64,000 nt of DNA from Curtobacterium sp. MCLR17_007 (GTDB taxonomy: Bacteria; Actinomycetota; Actinomycetes; Actinomycetales; Microbacteriaceae), in contig NZ_CP126271.1 of NCBI RefSeq assembly GCF_003234655.2, positions 1,612,001-1,676,000 on the forward strand, read 5' to 3'. The notes under the pieces were generated by a model. That model had not been told where the DNA came from, did no database searches, and saw nothing but the letters and a program-made list of their open reading frames with translations. The position numbers and the translations under genes were made by a program. Shown piece by piece: positions 50,077 to 59,665 of this stretch (within the stretch, counting starts at the first letter, position 1; every line of letters starts with the position of its first letter).

Positions 50077-51092
50077 GCCCGGACCGCGTCGACCTGCAGC
50101 ACCGAGGCGATGGTGCCGTTGCGGGCGCCCTCGTAGGCGGCGAGGATCATGCCGAGCACGGCGATGCCCTCGCGCTCGGTGTGGATCGGTCGGGTGCCGT
50201 CGCGCAGGCAGGCCCCGAACGCGCCGATCTCGGCCGCGAACGTGTCGACGTCCTCGAAGGTCACGGTCTCGCTCGTGCCGTCGAGCAGGTCCCACCGCAG
50301 GGTCGTGCCGTCGCTGGTGAGGGACCCGAGCTCGCCGACGACGCTGAAGCGCTCCGTGCCGACGGCCGGCTCGTACGCCCAGCTGGTGACGAGCTGGCCG
50401 ACGGCGCCGTTGTCGAAGCGGAACAGCGCCTGCGCGGAGTCCTCGCCCTCCATGAACGTCAGACGATGCGTGGAGAGCATCGCGGTGGCCTGCACCGGGA
50501 CGCCGCCGGCGAGGTGCATCATCAGGTAGCTGGGGTGGTAGCCGGTGTCGATGAGCTCGCCACCACCGCTGGTCGAGGCGTGTGCGCGCCAGCCCATGTT
50601 CGACGGGTCGAACTCGTTGCGGAAGCTGTCGGTCGTGCGGACCTCGTACACGGTGCCGAGGACGCCGCCGTCGATGAGCTCCTTGGCCTTCGCGACGGCC
50701 GGCATGAACAGCTGGTTGTGCGCACACATCAGCGTGACGCCGGCCTCGGCGACGGCGGCCTGCACGTCGCGGGCCTCGTCCGGTGTCAGGCAGAGCGGCT
50801 TCTCACACAGCACGTGCTTGCCCGCCCGTGCCGCTGCGACGATCGCGTCGCGGTGCAGGTGGTGCGGCAGGCAGATGTCGACCGCGTCGATGTCGGCGCG
50901 TTCGAGCATCTCGCGGTAGTCGGTGAAGAACGGCACGTCGAGCTCGGCGCCGCGGGCCGCGGCGGTGTCGGCGAACGCGTCCGCGACGGCTGCGACGCGG
51001 ATGACCTCGGCGTGCTGGGCGTACCCGCTGATGTGGAAGCTGGCGATGCCGCCGCCGCCGATGAGTCCGACGCGGATGGGGTCGGTGGACAT
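50073..51092 (-). CDS. Gfo/Idh/MocA family NAD(P)-dependent oxidoreductase 1
   Basis: This encodes 339 residues: a Rossmann domain with GLIGGGGIASFH near residue 9, the catalytic CEKPL motif with Lys, and a C-terminal alpha/beta dimer domain (GGGELIDTGYHPSYL). It oxidises or epimerises a sugar or polyol. It sits between GH125 and a second Gfo/Idh gene, which implies processing of the released sugar. Confidence 0.92.
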   Translation of the reverse strand: MSTDPIRVGLIGGGGIASFHISGYAQHAEVIRVAAVADAFADTAAARGAELDVPFFTDYREMLERADIDAVDICLPHHLHRDAIVAAARAGKHVLCEKPLCLTPDEARDVQAAVAEAGVTLMCAHNQLFMPAVAKAKELIDGGVLGTVYEVRTTDSFRNEFDPSNMGWRAHASTSGGGELIDTGYHPSYLMMHLAGGVPVQATAMLSTHRLTFMEGEDSAQALFRFDNGAVGQLVTSWAYEPAVGTERFSVVGELGSLTSDGTTLRWDLLDGTSETVTFEDVDTFAAEIGAFGACLRDGTRPIHTEREGIAVLGMILAAYEGARNGTIASVLQVDAVRA

Positions 51093-51142
51093 GGTGACTC
51101 CTGTTGGTGCTGGTGGTGTGTGGTGATGGGGCGTGTCCGGGC

Positions 51143-52132
51143 TCACACGGTGGCCGGTACCCGGGCTGCCGCGTTCGCCGCGACGACGAGCCGGGTGAGC
51201 TCGACCGCGCGGGCGACGTTGTCGTCGGCGCGCGTGCCGGAGGTGATGTGGTCCACCCACCGGCCGAACGCGTCCTGGGCGTCCTCGGGGACGTCGATGG
51301 TGACCGGCTCGTCGCCGTAGGCGGACCCACCGGCGGTGAGCCGGGCCTCCTGGTCGGTGTACGAGAGCCAGCCCGCGGTGCCGGCCACCTCGATCGTGAA
51401 CGGGGTGCCGGCGACGAAGCCGGCCTCGATCACCCCGATGGCCTGGGAGGGGTAGCCGACGGTGACGACGGCGTGGTCCTCGACCGCGTGTCCGGTGACC
51501 GAGCGGTAGACGGCCTGGACGGTGTCCGGTCGTGCGCCGAGGAACAGCTGGGTCAGGTAGACGGGGTGGCAGCCGAGGTCGGTCAGCGCACCGCCGATCG
51601 CGGTCGTCGGGTCGAAGAAGCGCTCGGGCAGCCACGGCACGACGGCACCGTCGTGCGAGAGCCGGACGCGGGCGTGGTTCACCTGGCCGAGCCTGCCGGA
51701 CGCGATCTCGTCGGTGATCGCCCGGGTGTACCCGTGGTACAGCCGGGGCAGCGAGACGACGAGTGCAACACCGGCGGCCTCGCAGGCGGCGACGACCTCC
51801 TCGCACTCGTCGACGGTCGGGGCGAGGAGCTTCTCGGTGAAGACGTGCTTGCCGGCCCGGGCCGCGCGGGTGATGACGTCGCGGTGCACGTCGGTCGAGG
51901 TCGTGATGGTGACGGCGTCGACGTCCTCGCGGGCGAGCAGCGCGTCGAGGTCGGCGACGAACTCGACACCGAACTGCTCGGCGCCCGCGCGACCGCGGTC
52001 CTGGTCGTCGTCCCACACCGCGACGAGTTCGGTGCCGGGGTGCTCGACGCTCTGTCGTGCGTAGTCGCCCGCGTGGACGTGCCAGAAGCCGACGACGGCG
52101 ACGCGGATCGGGGTGGTGGTCGTGGTGGGCAT
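51143..52132 (-). CDS. Gfo/Idh/MocA family NAD(P)-dependent oxidoreductase 2
   Basis: This encodes 329 residues with VAVVGFWHVHAGDY at the nucleotide site, TEKLLAPT replacing the usual EKP motif, and the C-terminal GGALTDLGCHPVY. The altered EKP motif (EKLL) may change catalysis or substrate. It lies 7 bp after the solute-binding protein gene in the same operon. Confidence 0.9.
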   Translation of the reverse strand: MPTTTTTPIRVAVVGFWHVHAGDYARQSVEHPGTELVAVWDDDQDRGRAGAEQFGVEFVADLDALLAREDVDAVTITTSTDVHRDVITRAARAGKHVFTEKLLAPTVDECEEVVAACEAAGVALVVSLPRLYHGYTRAITDEIASGRLGQVNHARVRLSHDGAVVPWLPERFFDPTTAIGGALTDLGCHPVYLTQLFLGARPDTVQAVYRSVTGHAVEDHAVVTVGYPSQAIGVIEAGFVAGTPFTIEVAGTAGWLSYTDQEARLTAGGSAYGDEPVTIDVPEDAQDAFGRWVDHITSGTRADDNVARAVELTRLVVAANAAARVPATV

Positions 52133-52139
52133 GGGTTCC

Positions 52140-53534
52140 TCAGATCCGGACCTTGTCGTAGTCCTTCGGGAGCGTGAACGGGGAGTACGTCTGCATCATC
52201 GGGTCGACGCGGGCCTGGGCCCGGTCGACCGCCTGCTGCGGGGTGGCGGTACCGAGCAGCACGCTCGACCGGGCGTCGGCGAGCGAGTCCCACCACTGGC
52301 CGCCCACGGGCAACGGCGGACGGCAGGTCGACGCGGGCATCGACTCGACGAAGAACCGGATCGACCTCGCCGAGCCCTTCGGGTCCTTGAGTGCGGCGAT
52401 GTTCGAGGGGACGCTGGTGGCGGGGACCATGTAGGTCTCCTGGCCGCGCTTGCCGGTGAAGTACTTCATCAGCTCCCACACCGCCTCGTTCTTCTTCGAC
52501 CCCTTCGGCAGGCACAGGGCGAACCCGCCCGACCACGTGTACTTGTCGGCGCCCGCGGTCTGCGTCGGCAGGTACGCCATGGTCCAGTCCAGGTCCTTCG
52601 GGCCGTAGTTGTCGAACGTCTGGATCGTGGACGGGACGCTCACCATGAACGCCATCCGGTCCTGCAGGAACGCCATCTGTCCCGGCGGGTGGCCGGTCGG
52701 CTCGTACGTCGCGATGAAGGTGTCGGCGTCGCGGTAGCCGTACCGCTTCGCCCAGTCCTCGTAGAACTCGTAGACCTTCCGGACGCTGGTCGAGTCCATC
52801 GTCATGTGCGAGTCCGCCTGGTCGAAGTAGCTCGCGCCGAGCCCGAGGCCCCACGTGAACGGCCACCCCTCGCCGTACCAGGGGAGCAGTCCCATGTGGG
52901 TGTAGCTGCCGCCCGACTTCTTCGTGACCTTGTCGCTCACCTCGGCGACCCGGTCGAACGTGACGGGACCGTTCTGCTGCCAGTCGAACTCGTCCAGGTC
53001 GACCCCGACGTCCCGGAGCATCTTGCGGTTCACGAACATGCCGCGGGCGTCGGTGTCGTGGGGGAGCCCGTAGGTCTTGCCCCGGTAGGTCAGCTCGCCG
53101 ACCGTGAACCCGAGCCAGTCGGCCAGGAACTCCTCCTTCGACACGTCCTCGAACTCCTCGATGAGCTCGTCGATCGGCTCGATCAGCCCGATGGCGGCGT
53201 ACTGGGCGGCGCTGAACCGGTCGAGCAGCCACAGATCCGGCGCCGTCCCGCCCCGGACCGCGGTGATGACGCTCGTCGCGTCGCCGGTGCCCTGCGAGGG
53301 CACCTGGTTCACCTGCACGTCGATCTCCGGGTGCAGGGCCTTGAACTGGTTGATCACCTTCGTCTGGAACGGCACGAAGGTACCGGTGACGCCCCAGAGC
53401 GACACCGCGTTCGGGTTGCTCCGCGCACCCGAGCCGGACGCGCAGGACGCCGCCAGGAACGCGAGTGCCCCGGCGCCACCCGTCGCGGCGGCCGTGCGGA
53501 GGAAGGTGCGGCGGTCGAAGGCGCTGCCGGTCAT
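52140..53534 (-). CDS. Sugar ABC transporter substrate-binding lipoprotein (Tat signal)
   Basis: This encodes 464 residues. The N-terminus has the twin-arginine motif DRRTFLR and a lipobox LAASC, so it is exported folded and anchored outside. The rest is a cluster-B/family 1 binding protein (PDLWLLDRFSAAQYA, GGFALCLPKG). It delivers sugars, likely mannose-containing oligosaccharides, to the two permeases upstream. No ATPase gene is nearby; a shared MsiK-type ATPase is usual in actinobacteria. Confidence 0.93.
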   Translation of the reverse strand: MTGSAFDRRTFLRTAAATGGAGALAFLAASCASGSGARSNPNAVSLWGVTGTFVPFQTKVINQFKALHPEIDVQVNQVPSQGTGDATSVITAVRGGTAPDLWLLDRFSAAQYAAIGLIEPIDELIEEFEDVSKEEFLADWLGFTVGELTYRGKTYGLPHDTDARGMFVNRKMLRDVGVDLDEFDWQQNGPVTFDRVAEVSDKVTKKSGGSYTHMGLLPWYGEGWPFTWGLGLGASYFDQADSHMTMDSTSVRKVYEFYEDWAKRYGYRDADTFIATYEPTGHPPGQMAFLQDRMAFMVSVPSTIQTFDNYGPKDLDWTMAYLPTQTAGADKYTWSGGFALCLPKGSKKNEAVWELMKYFTGKRGQETYMVPATSVPSNIAALKDPKGSARSIRFFVESMPASTCRPPLPVGGQWWDSLADARSSVLLGTATPQQAVDRAQARVDPMMQTYSPFTLPKDYDKVRI

Positions 53535-54466
53535 TTGAAGCTCCCGATCTGGATCCCCTTGAGGAAGGTCCGCTGGAAGAAGAAGAACAGGACCACGAGC
53601 GGCAGGATGATCAGGATCGCCGCCGCCATCAGCTGGTTGAACTGGAAGTCGGCGCTGTTGTTGAGCCGGAACACCTGCAACCCGATCGACAGCGTCTGCA
53701 CGTTCTGGTCCTGCAGGTAGATCAGCGGTCCGAGGAAGTCGTTCCACGCGCCGACCGCGGCGAAGATGCCGACCGTGACCAGCGCGGCCTGGGCCTGCGG
53801 GAAGACGATCCGCCACAGGATGCGCCACTCCGACGCGCCGTCCATGCGCGCGGCGTCGAGCAGGTCCTTCGGGATCTGCAGCAGGAACTGCCGGAGCAGG
53901 AACACGTAGAACGCGGACCCGAACAGGCTCGGCACCACCAGCGGCAGGAACGTGTTGATCCACCCGAGCCGGGCGTACAGGTCGAACATCGGGATGAGCG
54001 TCACCGGGAACGGGATGAACAGCGTCGCCAGCACGACGTAGAACATCCTGTCCCGTCCACGCCACTCGATGCACGCGAAGCCGTACGCGATCACCATGTT
54101 CGACGCCATCGAGAACACCGTCACCAGCACCGTGATGACCAGCGTGTTCCGGAAGAACGTGAAGAACGGCATCGCGTTGACCGCGTCCCCGAAGTTCGAC
54201 CAGTCCAGCCACTGCGGGAACCAGGTCGGGGGGAACGCGCCGAGCTCGGTGTTGCTCTTCAGTGCGGAGATGACCATCCAGTAGATGGGGACCAGGAACA
54301 GCAGGCTCATCGCGATGAGCACCACGCGGGCGCCGATCGACGACCACACCGAGCGGACCGAACCGTCGGCGTTGCGCGACCGGTCAGTTCCGGCGTTCCG
54401 GCGGTCCTTCGGACGCACCGTCTCGAGGGACGAGGTGACCGTCTGGTCGTCCTTCTGCAGCGTCAT
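53531..54466 (-). CDS. Sugar ABC transporter permease, MalG-type
   Basis: This encodes 311 residues with six hydrophobic helices. The EAA loop reads LLDAARMDGASEWRILWRIVFP. It overlaps the binding-protein gene by 4 bp and lies 3 bp after the MalF-type permease. Confidence 0.94.
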   Translation of the reverse strand: MTLQKDDQTVTSSLETVRPKDRRNAGTDRSRNADGSVRSVWSSIGARVVLIAMSLLFLVPIYWMVISALKSNTELGAFPPTWFPQWLDWSNFGDAVNAMPFFTFFRNTLVITVLVTVFSMASNMVIAYGFACIEWRGRDRMFYVVLATLFIPFPVTLIPMFDLYARLGWINTFLPLVVPSLFGSAFYVFLLRQFLLQIPKDLLDAARMDGASEWRILWRIVFPQAQAALVTVGIFAAVGAWNDFLGPLIYLQDQNVQTLSIGLQVFRLNNSADFQFNQLMAAAILIILPLVVLFFFFQRTFLKGIQIGSFK

Positions 54467-54469
54467 CGT

Positions 54470-55459
54470 CTACTCCCCGCTCACGTCGTAGTTCACGAAC
54501 CGCCTGGACAGCCAGTAGACGAGTCCCGACAGGACCATCCCGGCCAGGAACAGCAGCACCGCCATCGCGCTGGCGAACCCGAGCTGCGCGTAGCTGAAGG
54601 CGTTCTTGTAGAGGTAGAGCATGTAGAACAACGTCCCGTTGTCCGGCGACCCCAACCCACCGGTCCCGGACGAGATCACGTACGCCTCGGTGAAGACCTG
54701 CAGGCCGTTGCTGATCCCGGTGATCAGGTTGAACAGGATCGCGGGGGAGATGAGCGGCAGGGTCAGCGCGAAGAACTGGCGCACCGGACCCGCACCGTCC
54801 ACCCGCGCTGCCTCGTACAGGGTCTTCGGGATGCCCCGCATGCCTGCCAGGAACACCAGCGCCGCGTTGCCGGCACCCATCTGCGCCAGCGCGACGATGA
54901 CGAGCTTCGCCGTCGTCGGGTCACCGAGCAGGTTGGTCGCCGGCACCCCGACGAGCTTGAGCACCTGGTTCACGATGCCGGTCTGCGGGTTGACGAGCAC
55001 CACGAAGATGAACGCCAGCGCGAAGGTCGGGATGAGCGACGGGATGTACAGCGCCGTCCGGTACCAGCTGATCTCCTTGACGTCCTGGTTCATCGCCAGG
55101 GCGATCACGATGGCGACCACGATCCCGACGGGGACGGCGATCACCGCGTAGAACAGCGTGTTCTCGACCGCCGTGTGCACGAGCGGGTCGATGAACGCCG
55201 CGACGTAGTTGCCGAACCCGACGAACGTCGCCGCGTTCATGCCCGAGTACCGCGTCAGGCTGATCACGAACGAGTACACGAGCGGGTAGGCGATGAACAC
55301 GAGCACGCCGACGATCCACGGGGAGATGAACGCGATGCCCACACGCAGGCGTCGCTTCTCGGCGGGGGTCCAGGGGTGCTTCTTCGCCGCGCGTCGACTC
55401 CTGCGTTCGGTCGAGGTCGCGGGTCGCACTGCGGTGGCCGGGCGAGCGGTCGTCGTCAC
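54470..55459 (-). CDS. Sugar ABC transporter permease, MalF-type
   Basis: This encodes 329 residues with a basic N-terminus and six helices; the EAA loop is LYEAARVDGAGPVRQFFALTLP. GTG at 55459 is used because AAGGGA is 5 nt upstream. It is the first gene of the operon, divergent from the ROK regulator. Confidence 0.93.
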   Translation of the reverse strand: MTTTARPATAVRPATSTERRSRRAAKKHPWTPAEKRRLRVGIAFISPWIVGVLVFIAYPLVYSFVISLTRYSGMNAATFVGFGNYVAAFIDPLVHTAVENTLFYAVIAVPVGIVVAIVIALAMNQDVKEISWYRTALYIPSLIPTFALAFIFVVLVNPQTGIVNQVLKLVGVPATNLLGDPTTAKLVIVALAQMGAGNAALVFLAGMRGIPKTLYEAARVDGAGPVRQFFALTLPLISPAILFNLITGISNGLQVFTEAYVISSGTGGLGSPDNGTLFYMLYLYKNAFSYAQLGFASAMAVLLFLAGMVLSGLVYWLSRRFVNYDVSGE

Positions 55460-55554
55460 GGGCGTCCCTTCGGGTCTCCGTGTCCACGCCGGTGGAGCCA
55501 CGGGCGCCGCCACGTCGGTGTGGCCGCTGGCGGACGGTCGAACCCCAGGACGAT

Positions 55555-55571
55555 TCAATCCAATTGATTGA
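55555..55571. promoter_or_regulatory. Candidate ROK repressor operator
   Basis: TCAATC-CAATT-GATTGA is a perfect 6-bp inverted repeat in the 177-bp divergent promoter between the ABC operon and the ROK gene. The rest of that gap shows no gene. Confidence 0.65.
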
Positions 55572-55636
55572 CAAATCCGCTTGGACAGTGATGCTAAGGA
55601 CCACGACCACCACCCGTCAACCACGAGGACGCCGGA

Positions 55637-56854
55637 ATGTCTGCAGGGCAGAACCACACGCACGTCGGAGCGCACAACCGCGCCGTCGTCCTCGACCTCG
55701 TCCGACGCAGCGGACCCGTCACCCGCACGGACATCCGTGACCGCACCGGCCTCACCGCCCAGACCGTGTCGAACATCACCGCCCGCCTGGAGTCGGACGG
55801 ACTGGTGCGCGACGTCGACCGACGCCTCACGCTCGCGCGCGACGGCCGCTTCGCCGTCGGTGTCCACCTCGACCCCGCGCACGTCGCCGTCGTGCTGCTC
55901 GACCTCGGCGGCGGCCTGGTCGCCGAGCACCAGCTCGGCGCCGCCGACGTGGCAGACCCGGCGACCACGCTCGACGCCATGGCCCAGGCGATCGACGACG
56001 TCGTCACCCGCTCCCACGTCGACCCCGACAGGGTAGTAGGCATCGGCGTCGCCGCGCCGGGCCCCATCGAACGGGACGGCGCCACCCTCGGCGCACCCGC
56101 CCAGCTCGCCGCCTGGTCCGGCTACCCGCTCGCCGCCGAACTCGCCCGCCGCACCGGACTCGCCGTGCACGTCGAGAAGGACGTCGTCGCCAGTGCGCTC
56201 GCCGAGTGGTGGACCGCCGCCACCGTCACCGACCTGGTCGCCGTCTACCTCGGGCACGGCGTCGGCGCCGGGATCGTCGTCGGAGGCGAGGTCGTCCGCG
56301 GCAGCACCGGCAACGCGGGAGAGTTCGGCGGGATGCCGGTGTACGCGCACGGCGGGTGGACCGCCCTGTGGGAGGCCTGCCAACCGCTTCAGCAGGTCCG
56401 ACGCGGCATCGACGCGGGGCTCCTCCCGCCGCGGATCCCGCTCGACGACCCCGCTGCCGTCCGTTCCGCGTTCGACGACCTCTGCCGCGAGCCCGGCGCG
56501 GCCCCGCTCATCACCGAGGCCGGCACCGCCCTCGGCTCGGCCTTGGTCCACGTGGTCGAACTGCTCGACCTGCCGAGGATCGTCGTCGGCGGGAGTGCTG
56601 CACGTGCGGCCGGGCCGAAGCTCCTCGACGCGCTCCGTGCGCGACTCGCTGACCGACTCGACCCGAGCCTCCTGCCGCGGGTCGACGCGACGGCGCTCGG
56701 CGAGAACGTGGTCGCCCGCGGGGCGGCGTGCGCGGTCCTCGTCACGACGCCCGTCGCGTCACGACCTGTGGCCGTCGCCGGTCTGTCGGCGGGCTCGCGC
56801 CCCGTCCGGACAGGAGGCCCGTCCCGCGCCCGCGACATCGCCCACCCCTGGTGA
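55637..56854 (+). CDS. ROK family transcriptional repressor
   Basis: This encodes 405 residues. The N-terminal winged helix (GPVTRTDIRDRTGLTAQTVSNI) joins a sugar-kinase-like ROK domain (VGIGVAAPGPIERD, GHGVGAGIVVGG, GNAGEFGGMPV). The usual Cys-rich zinc motif is reduced: GMPVYAHGGWTALWEACQ keeps one Cys only. It probably represses the divergent sugar operon in the absence of its sugar. Confidence 0.92.
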   Translation: MSAGQNHTHVGAHNRAVVLDLVRRSGPVTRTDIRDRTGLTAQTVSNITARLESDGLVRDVDRRLTLARDGRFAVGVHLDPAHVAVVLLDLGGGLVAEHQLGAADVADPATTLDAMAQAIDDVVTRSHVDPDRVVGIGVAAPGPIERDGATLGAPAQLAAWSGYPLAAELARRTGLAVHVEKDVVASALAEWWTAATVTDLVAVYLGHGVGAGIVVGGEVVRGSTGNAGEFGGMPVYAHGGWTALWEACQPLQQVRRGIDAGLLPPRIPLDDPAAVRSAFDDLCREPGAAPLITEAGTALGSALVHVVELLDLPRIVVGGSAARAAGPKLLDALRARLADRLDPSLLPRVDATALGENVVARGAACAVLVTTPVASRPVAVAGLSAGSRPVRTGGPSRARDIAHPW

Positions 56855-56886
56855 GGGGTCGGCCGCTGGCGGTGCACGGTTCCCCG

Positions 56887-57171
56887 CTACTCGCCCGCGA
56901 TCTTCAGCAACAGCGGCCCGAGCAGACCGATCACCCAGACCAGGACGATGCCCGCCGCCCCGATCGCGAGCATCCGACGCTTCCACCGGCGTCGCGGCGT
57001 CGGCGGGGTCTCGCCCCACATCTGCGTACGGACGAGGATGCGGTTCGCCTCACCCACCAGCCGGCGGATCTCCGGGTCGTCGAGTTCGAGCCGGCCTTCG
57101 CGGGCGTGCTCGGCGATCGCCGTCGCTTCGGCGAGCGACAGCCCGTCGCTCGTGCCCTCGCGCTCGGTCAT
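56887..57171 (-). CDS. Small protein with C-terminal transmembrane helix
   Basis: This encodes 94 residues: an acidic helical N-terminal half, a basic patch RRRWKRR and one hydrophobic helix (about 70-92). Family not recognised. It is single and lies between two plus-strand genes. Confidence 0.6.
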   Translation of the reverse strand: MTEREGTSDGLSLAEATAIAEHAREGRLELDDPEIRRLVGEANRILVRTQMWGETPPTPRRRWKRRMLAIGAAGIVLVWVIGLLGPLLLKIAGE

Positions 57172-57237
57172 GTCGCCATCGTCCCACGCGGCCCCGGACT
57201 GTGCGCGCGGTCAGCGCATCCCGCGTACCGAGGAGGC

Positions 57238-58197
57238 ATGTCACAACGCTTCCGAGGCCAGGTCGTCGTCATCACCGGTGCGTCGAGCGGCATCGGCCGC
57301 GCCGCCGCGCACGAGTTCGCCCGCCGTGGTGCGACAGTGGTGCTCGCCGCCCGCAGCCACGACAGTCTGGAAGCCGCCGCCGAGGAGTGCCGCCGGCTCG
57401 GCGCCGAGGCCGTCGCGATCCCCACCGACGTCGGAGACGAGCACCAGGTCACGGACCTGATCAGCACCGTCACGACGCGCTTCGGCCACATCGACGTGTT
57501 CGTCGGCAACGCTGCCCTGTTCATCTACGGCCTGTTCGAGCAGACCCCGACCGACTCGTTCAAGCGCGTCGTCGACACGAACCTCTACGGCCACCTCTAC
57601 GCGATCACCCACCTGTTGCCGCACTGGCGGCAGCGTGGCCGCGGCACCTACGTGCTGGTCGGCAGCATCCAGTCGCTGCTGTCGGCGCCGTACCAGTCCG
57701 CCTACGTCACGAGCAAGCACGCCGCACTCGGGCTGGTCGACGTGCTCGGCGACGAGTTCGCGCACACCGGCATCCACTTCACCACGCTGATGCCCTCGAC
57801 GATCGACACACCGATCTACCAGAACGGCGCGAACTACACCGACAGGGCCTCGCACCCACTGCCGCCGACGGTGTCCGTCGAGCGCGCGGGCAAGGCGGTC
57901 GTCACGGCGGCGCTGCACCCGAAGCGCTACCGGTTCGTCGGTCGCGTCCAGGCGTCGCTCGTGCCGCTGCAGTACGTGTTCCCCGGGCTGTTCCACAAGA
58001 TCACGAAGCCGATGGTGGAGCTCTTCGCCCTGCGCGGCAGGCAGGCACCGACGGACGGCAACCTGTTCGAACCCGCCGACGCGGGCAACGCCACCGACGG
58101 TGGCTGGGTCGCGAAGCGACGGCGCGTCACGCGCCCCCTGCTGTGGGTCGGCGCCGCAGCCGCGGTGGCGACCGTCGTCCTGCGACCGCGTCGCTGA
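57238..58197 (+). CDS. SDR family oxidoreductase with C-terminal extension
   Basis: This encodes 319 residues. A classical SDR core (TGASSGIGRAAA, NAAL, SAYVTSKHA with Tyr/Lys) is followed by a ~90-residue extension ending in a hydrophobic stretch (LLWVGAAAAVATVVL) that could touch the membrane. Such SDRs are common in actinobacteria, with unknown substrates. AGGAGG lies very close to the ATG. Confidence 0.87.
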   Translation: MSQRFRGQVVVITGASSGIGRAAAHEFARRGATVVLAARSHDSLEAAAEECRRLGAEAVAIPTDVGDEHQVTDLISTVTTRFGHIDVFVGNAALFIYGLFEQTPTDSFKRVVDTNLYGHLYAITHLLPHWRQRGRGTYVLVGSIQSLLSAPYQSAYVTSKHAALGLVDVLGDEFAHTGIHFTTLMPSTIDTPIYQNGANYTDRASHPLPPTVSVERAGKAVVTAALHPKRYRFVGRVQASLVPLQYVFPGLFHKITKPMVELFALRGRQAPTDGNLFEPADAGNATDGGWVAKRRRVTRPLLWVGAAAAVATVVLRPRR

Positions 58198-58241
58198 CGG
58201 ACAGGAGGCTCGTTGCGGCCCGGCCGCGGGCCTCCTGTCCG
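58198..58241 (+). terminator. Terminator after SDR gene
   Basis: CGGACAGGAGGC and GCCTCCTGTCCG form a perfect 12-bp stem right after the stop codon. A second dyad, CGAGACGC (58283-58290) with GCGTCTCG (58305-58312), follows and may serve the convergent RidA gene. Confidence 0.75.
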
Positions 58242-58362
58242 GACGTGGGCACGCCCGAGCATGCGAGGCGCCCCCGTTCCCCCGAGACGCTGCCCGGATC
58301 CGCGGCGTCTCGAGGGGGCGGCGGCGTCTCGCCGTGCTGGCCAGCATTGTCGGCTGACCGCG

Positions 58363-58770
58363 TCAGTCGAGCACGGCGGCGACTGCCTCGATCTCGACGA
58401 GCTGGTCGTCGTACCCCAGGACGGTGACGCCCATCAGGGTGCTCGGCACGTCGTGCTCGCCGAAGGTATCCCGCACGACCTCCCATGCTGCGACCAGGTC
58501 GGCCTGCCGTGTCGACGCCACCAGTACCCGCGTCGAGACGACGTCGTCAAGCGTGGCACCGGCGTCGGCGAGCGCCTGCCGCAGGTTCGCCACGCATGCG
58601 GCCGCCTGTCCCGCGTGGTCGCCGACGGCGACCGTGCGTCCGTCGGCGTCGAGCGGGCACGACCCCGCCAGGAACACGAGTCGCGCCGCGGCCGGTGCCG
58701 TGGCGGCGTACGCGTACTCGGCGACGGAGCTGAGCGAGGACGAACGGATGAGCTGCACGGCGCTGACCAT
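58363..58770 (-). CDS. RidA/YjgF-family protein
   Basis: This encodes 135 residues of the Rid fold. LVFLAGSCPLDADGR, ANLRQALADAGATLDDVVSTRVLV and a C-terminal VEIEAVA are visible. The catalytic Arg equivalent appears as STRVLV. By family it hydrolyses reactive enamines/imines, or is a diverged member. GGGGAG precedes the ATG at 58770. Confidence 0.85.
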   Translation of the reverse strand: MVSAVQLIRSSSLSSVAEYAYAATAPAAARLVFLAGSCPLDADGRTVAVGDHAGQAAACVANLRQALADAGATLDDVVSTRVLVASTRQADLVAAWEVVRDTFGEHDVPSTLMGVTVLGYDDQLVEIEAVAAVLD

Positions 58771-58807
58771 GCTCCCCATCCTGGTCCACAGCACGTACGG
58801 TCGGACC

Positions 58808-59629
58808 ATGACGACCGCGAGCCCGACGACGGACACCACCGGCTGGGCGACCTGGCACGCAGCGCACGAGGCAGCCCGTGCGAGCGAGCACGGCTTCCTG
58901 TCGGTAACGAGCATCCGGTGGCTGACGACGACGCCCGAGCGGTTCGACGACGTCCCCGGAGCGTGGTTCGTCGACCAGGACGGACCCGTGGTCGTCCTCG
59001 CCGACGACCCTGCTGAGCGCCTCGACGTCGACGGCTCCCTGGTGACGGGAACGCACCGGTTCGGGGACCTCGACAGCAGCCCCGCACCGCGCGTCGTGTG
59101 GCACCGCGACGACCGCGACGTCGTCATCGAGGTCGCCCGACGAGGCGGGAGCGACCTGGTCCGGCCCCGCGATCCGGCCGCCCCGGTGCGCCTCGCGTAC
59201 CGCGGTACGCCCACCTACGCACCCGACGACCGGTTCGTGGTCGAGGCCCGGTTCCGCTCCTTCGCCGAGCCGCGTGCGGTGACGGTCGGCTCGGTCGTCG
59301 ACGGGCTGGAGCACGTGTTCGCGGCACGTGGCACACTCGAGTTCGACCTCGACGGCCCGCGCACGCTCCTGGCGTTCAACGGACAGGGGGACGACCTGCA
59401 CGTGCTGTTCTCCGACCGCACCAGCACGGTCACGACGTCGGCGACCCGGACGCTCGACGTGGGGGCTCCTGATGCCGACGGTCGGACCCGCGTCGACTTC
59501 ACCCGGGCCACGAACCTGCCCTGCGCGTACACCCCGCACGCCACGTGTCCACTGCCGCCCCGCGAGAACCGACTCGACGTCGCGATCGAGGCGGGGGAGC
59601 GGCTGCCCGGACCCGGTGCGGCTGACTGA
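58808..59629 (+). CDS. DUF1684 domain protein
   Basis: This encodes 273 residues without a signal peptide. The sequence FLSVTSIRWLTTTPERFDDVPG near the start, RLAYRGTPTYAPDDRFVVEARF in the middle and RTRVDFTRATNLPCAYTPHATCPLPPRENRL near the end is diagnostic of DUF1684. The C-terminal Cys/Pro-rich motif is conserved in the family, whose function is unknown. It is divergent from ridA with a 37-bp gap. Confidence 0.9.
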   Translation: MTTASPTTDTTGWATWHAAHEAARASEHGFLSVTSIRWLTTTPERFDDVPGAWFVDQDGPVVVLADDPAERLDVDGSLVTGTHRFGDLDSSPAPRVVWHRDDRDVVIEVARRGGSDLVRPRDPAAPVRLAYRGTPTYAPDDRFVVEARFRSFAEPRAVTVGSVVDGLEHVFAARGTLEFDLDGPRTLLAFNGQGDDLHVLFSDRTSTVTTSATRTLDVGAPDADGRTRVDFTRATNLPCAYTPHATCPLPPRENRLDVAIEAGERLPGPGAAD

Positions 59630-59665
59630 CCGGGATGTCGTCCGCTGCCGGTCAGGTGCCGACGG

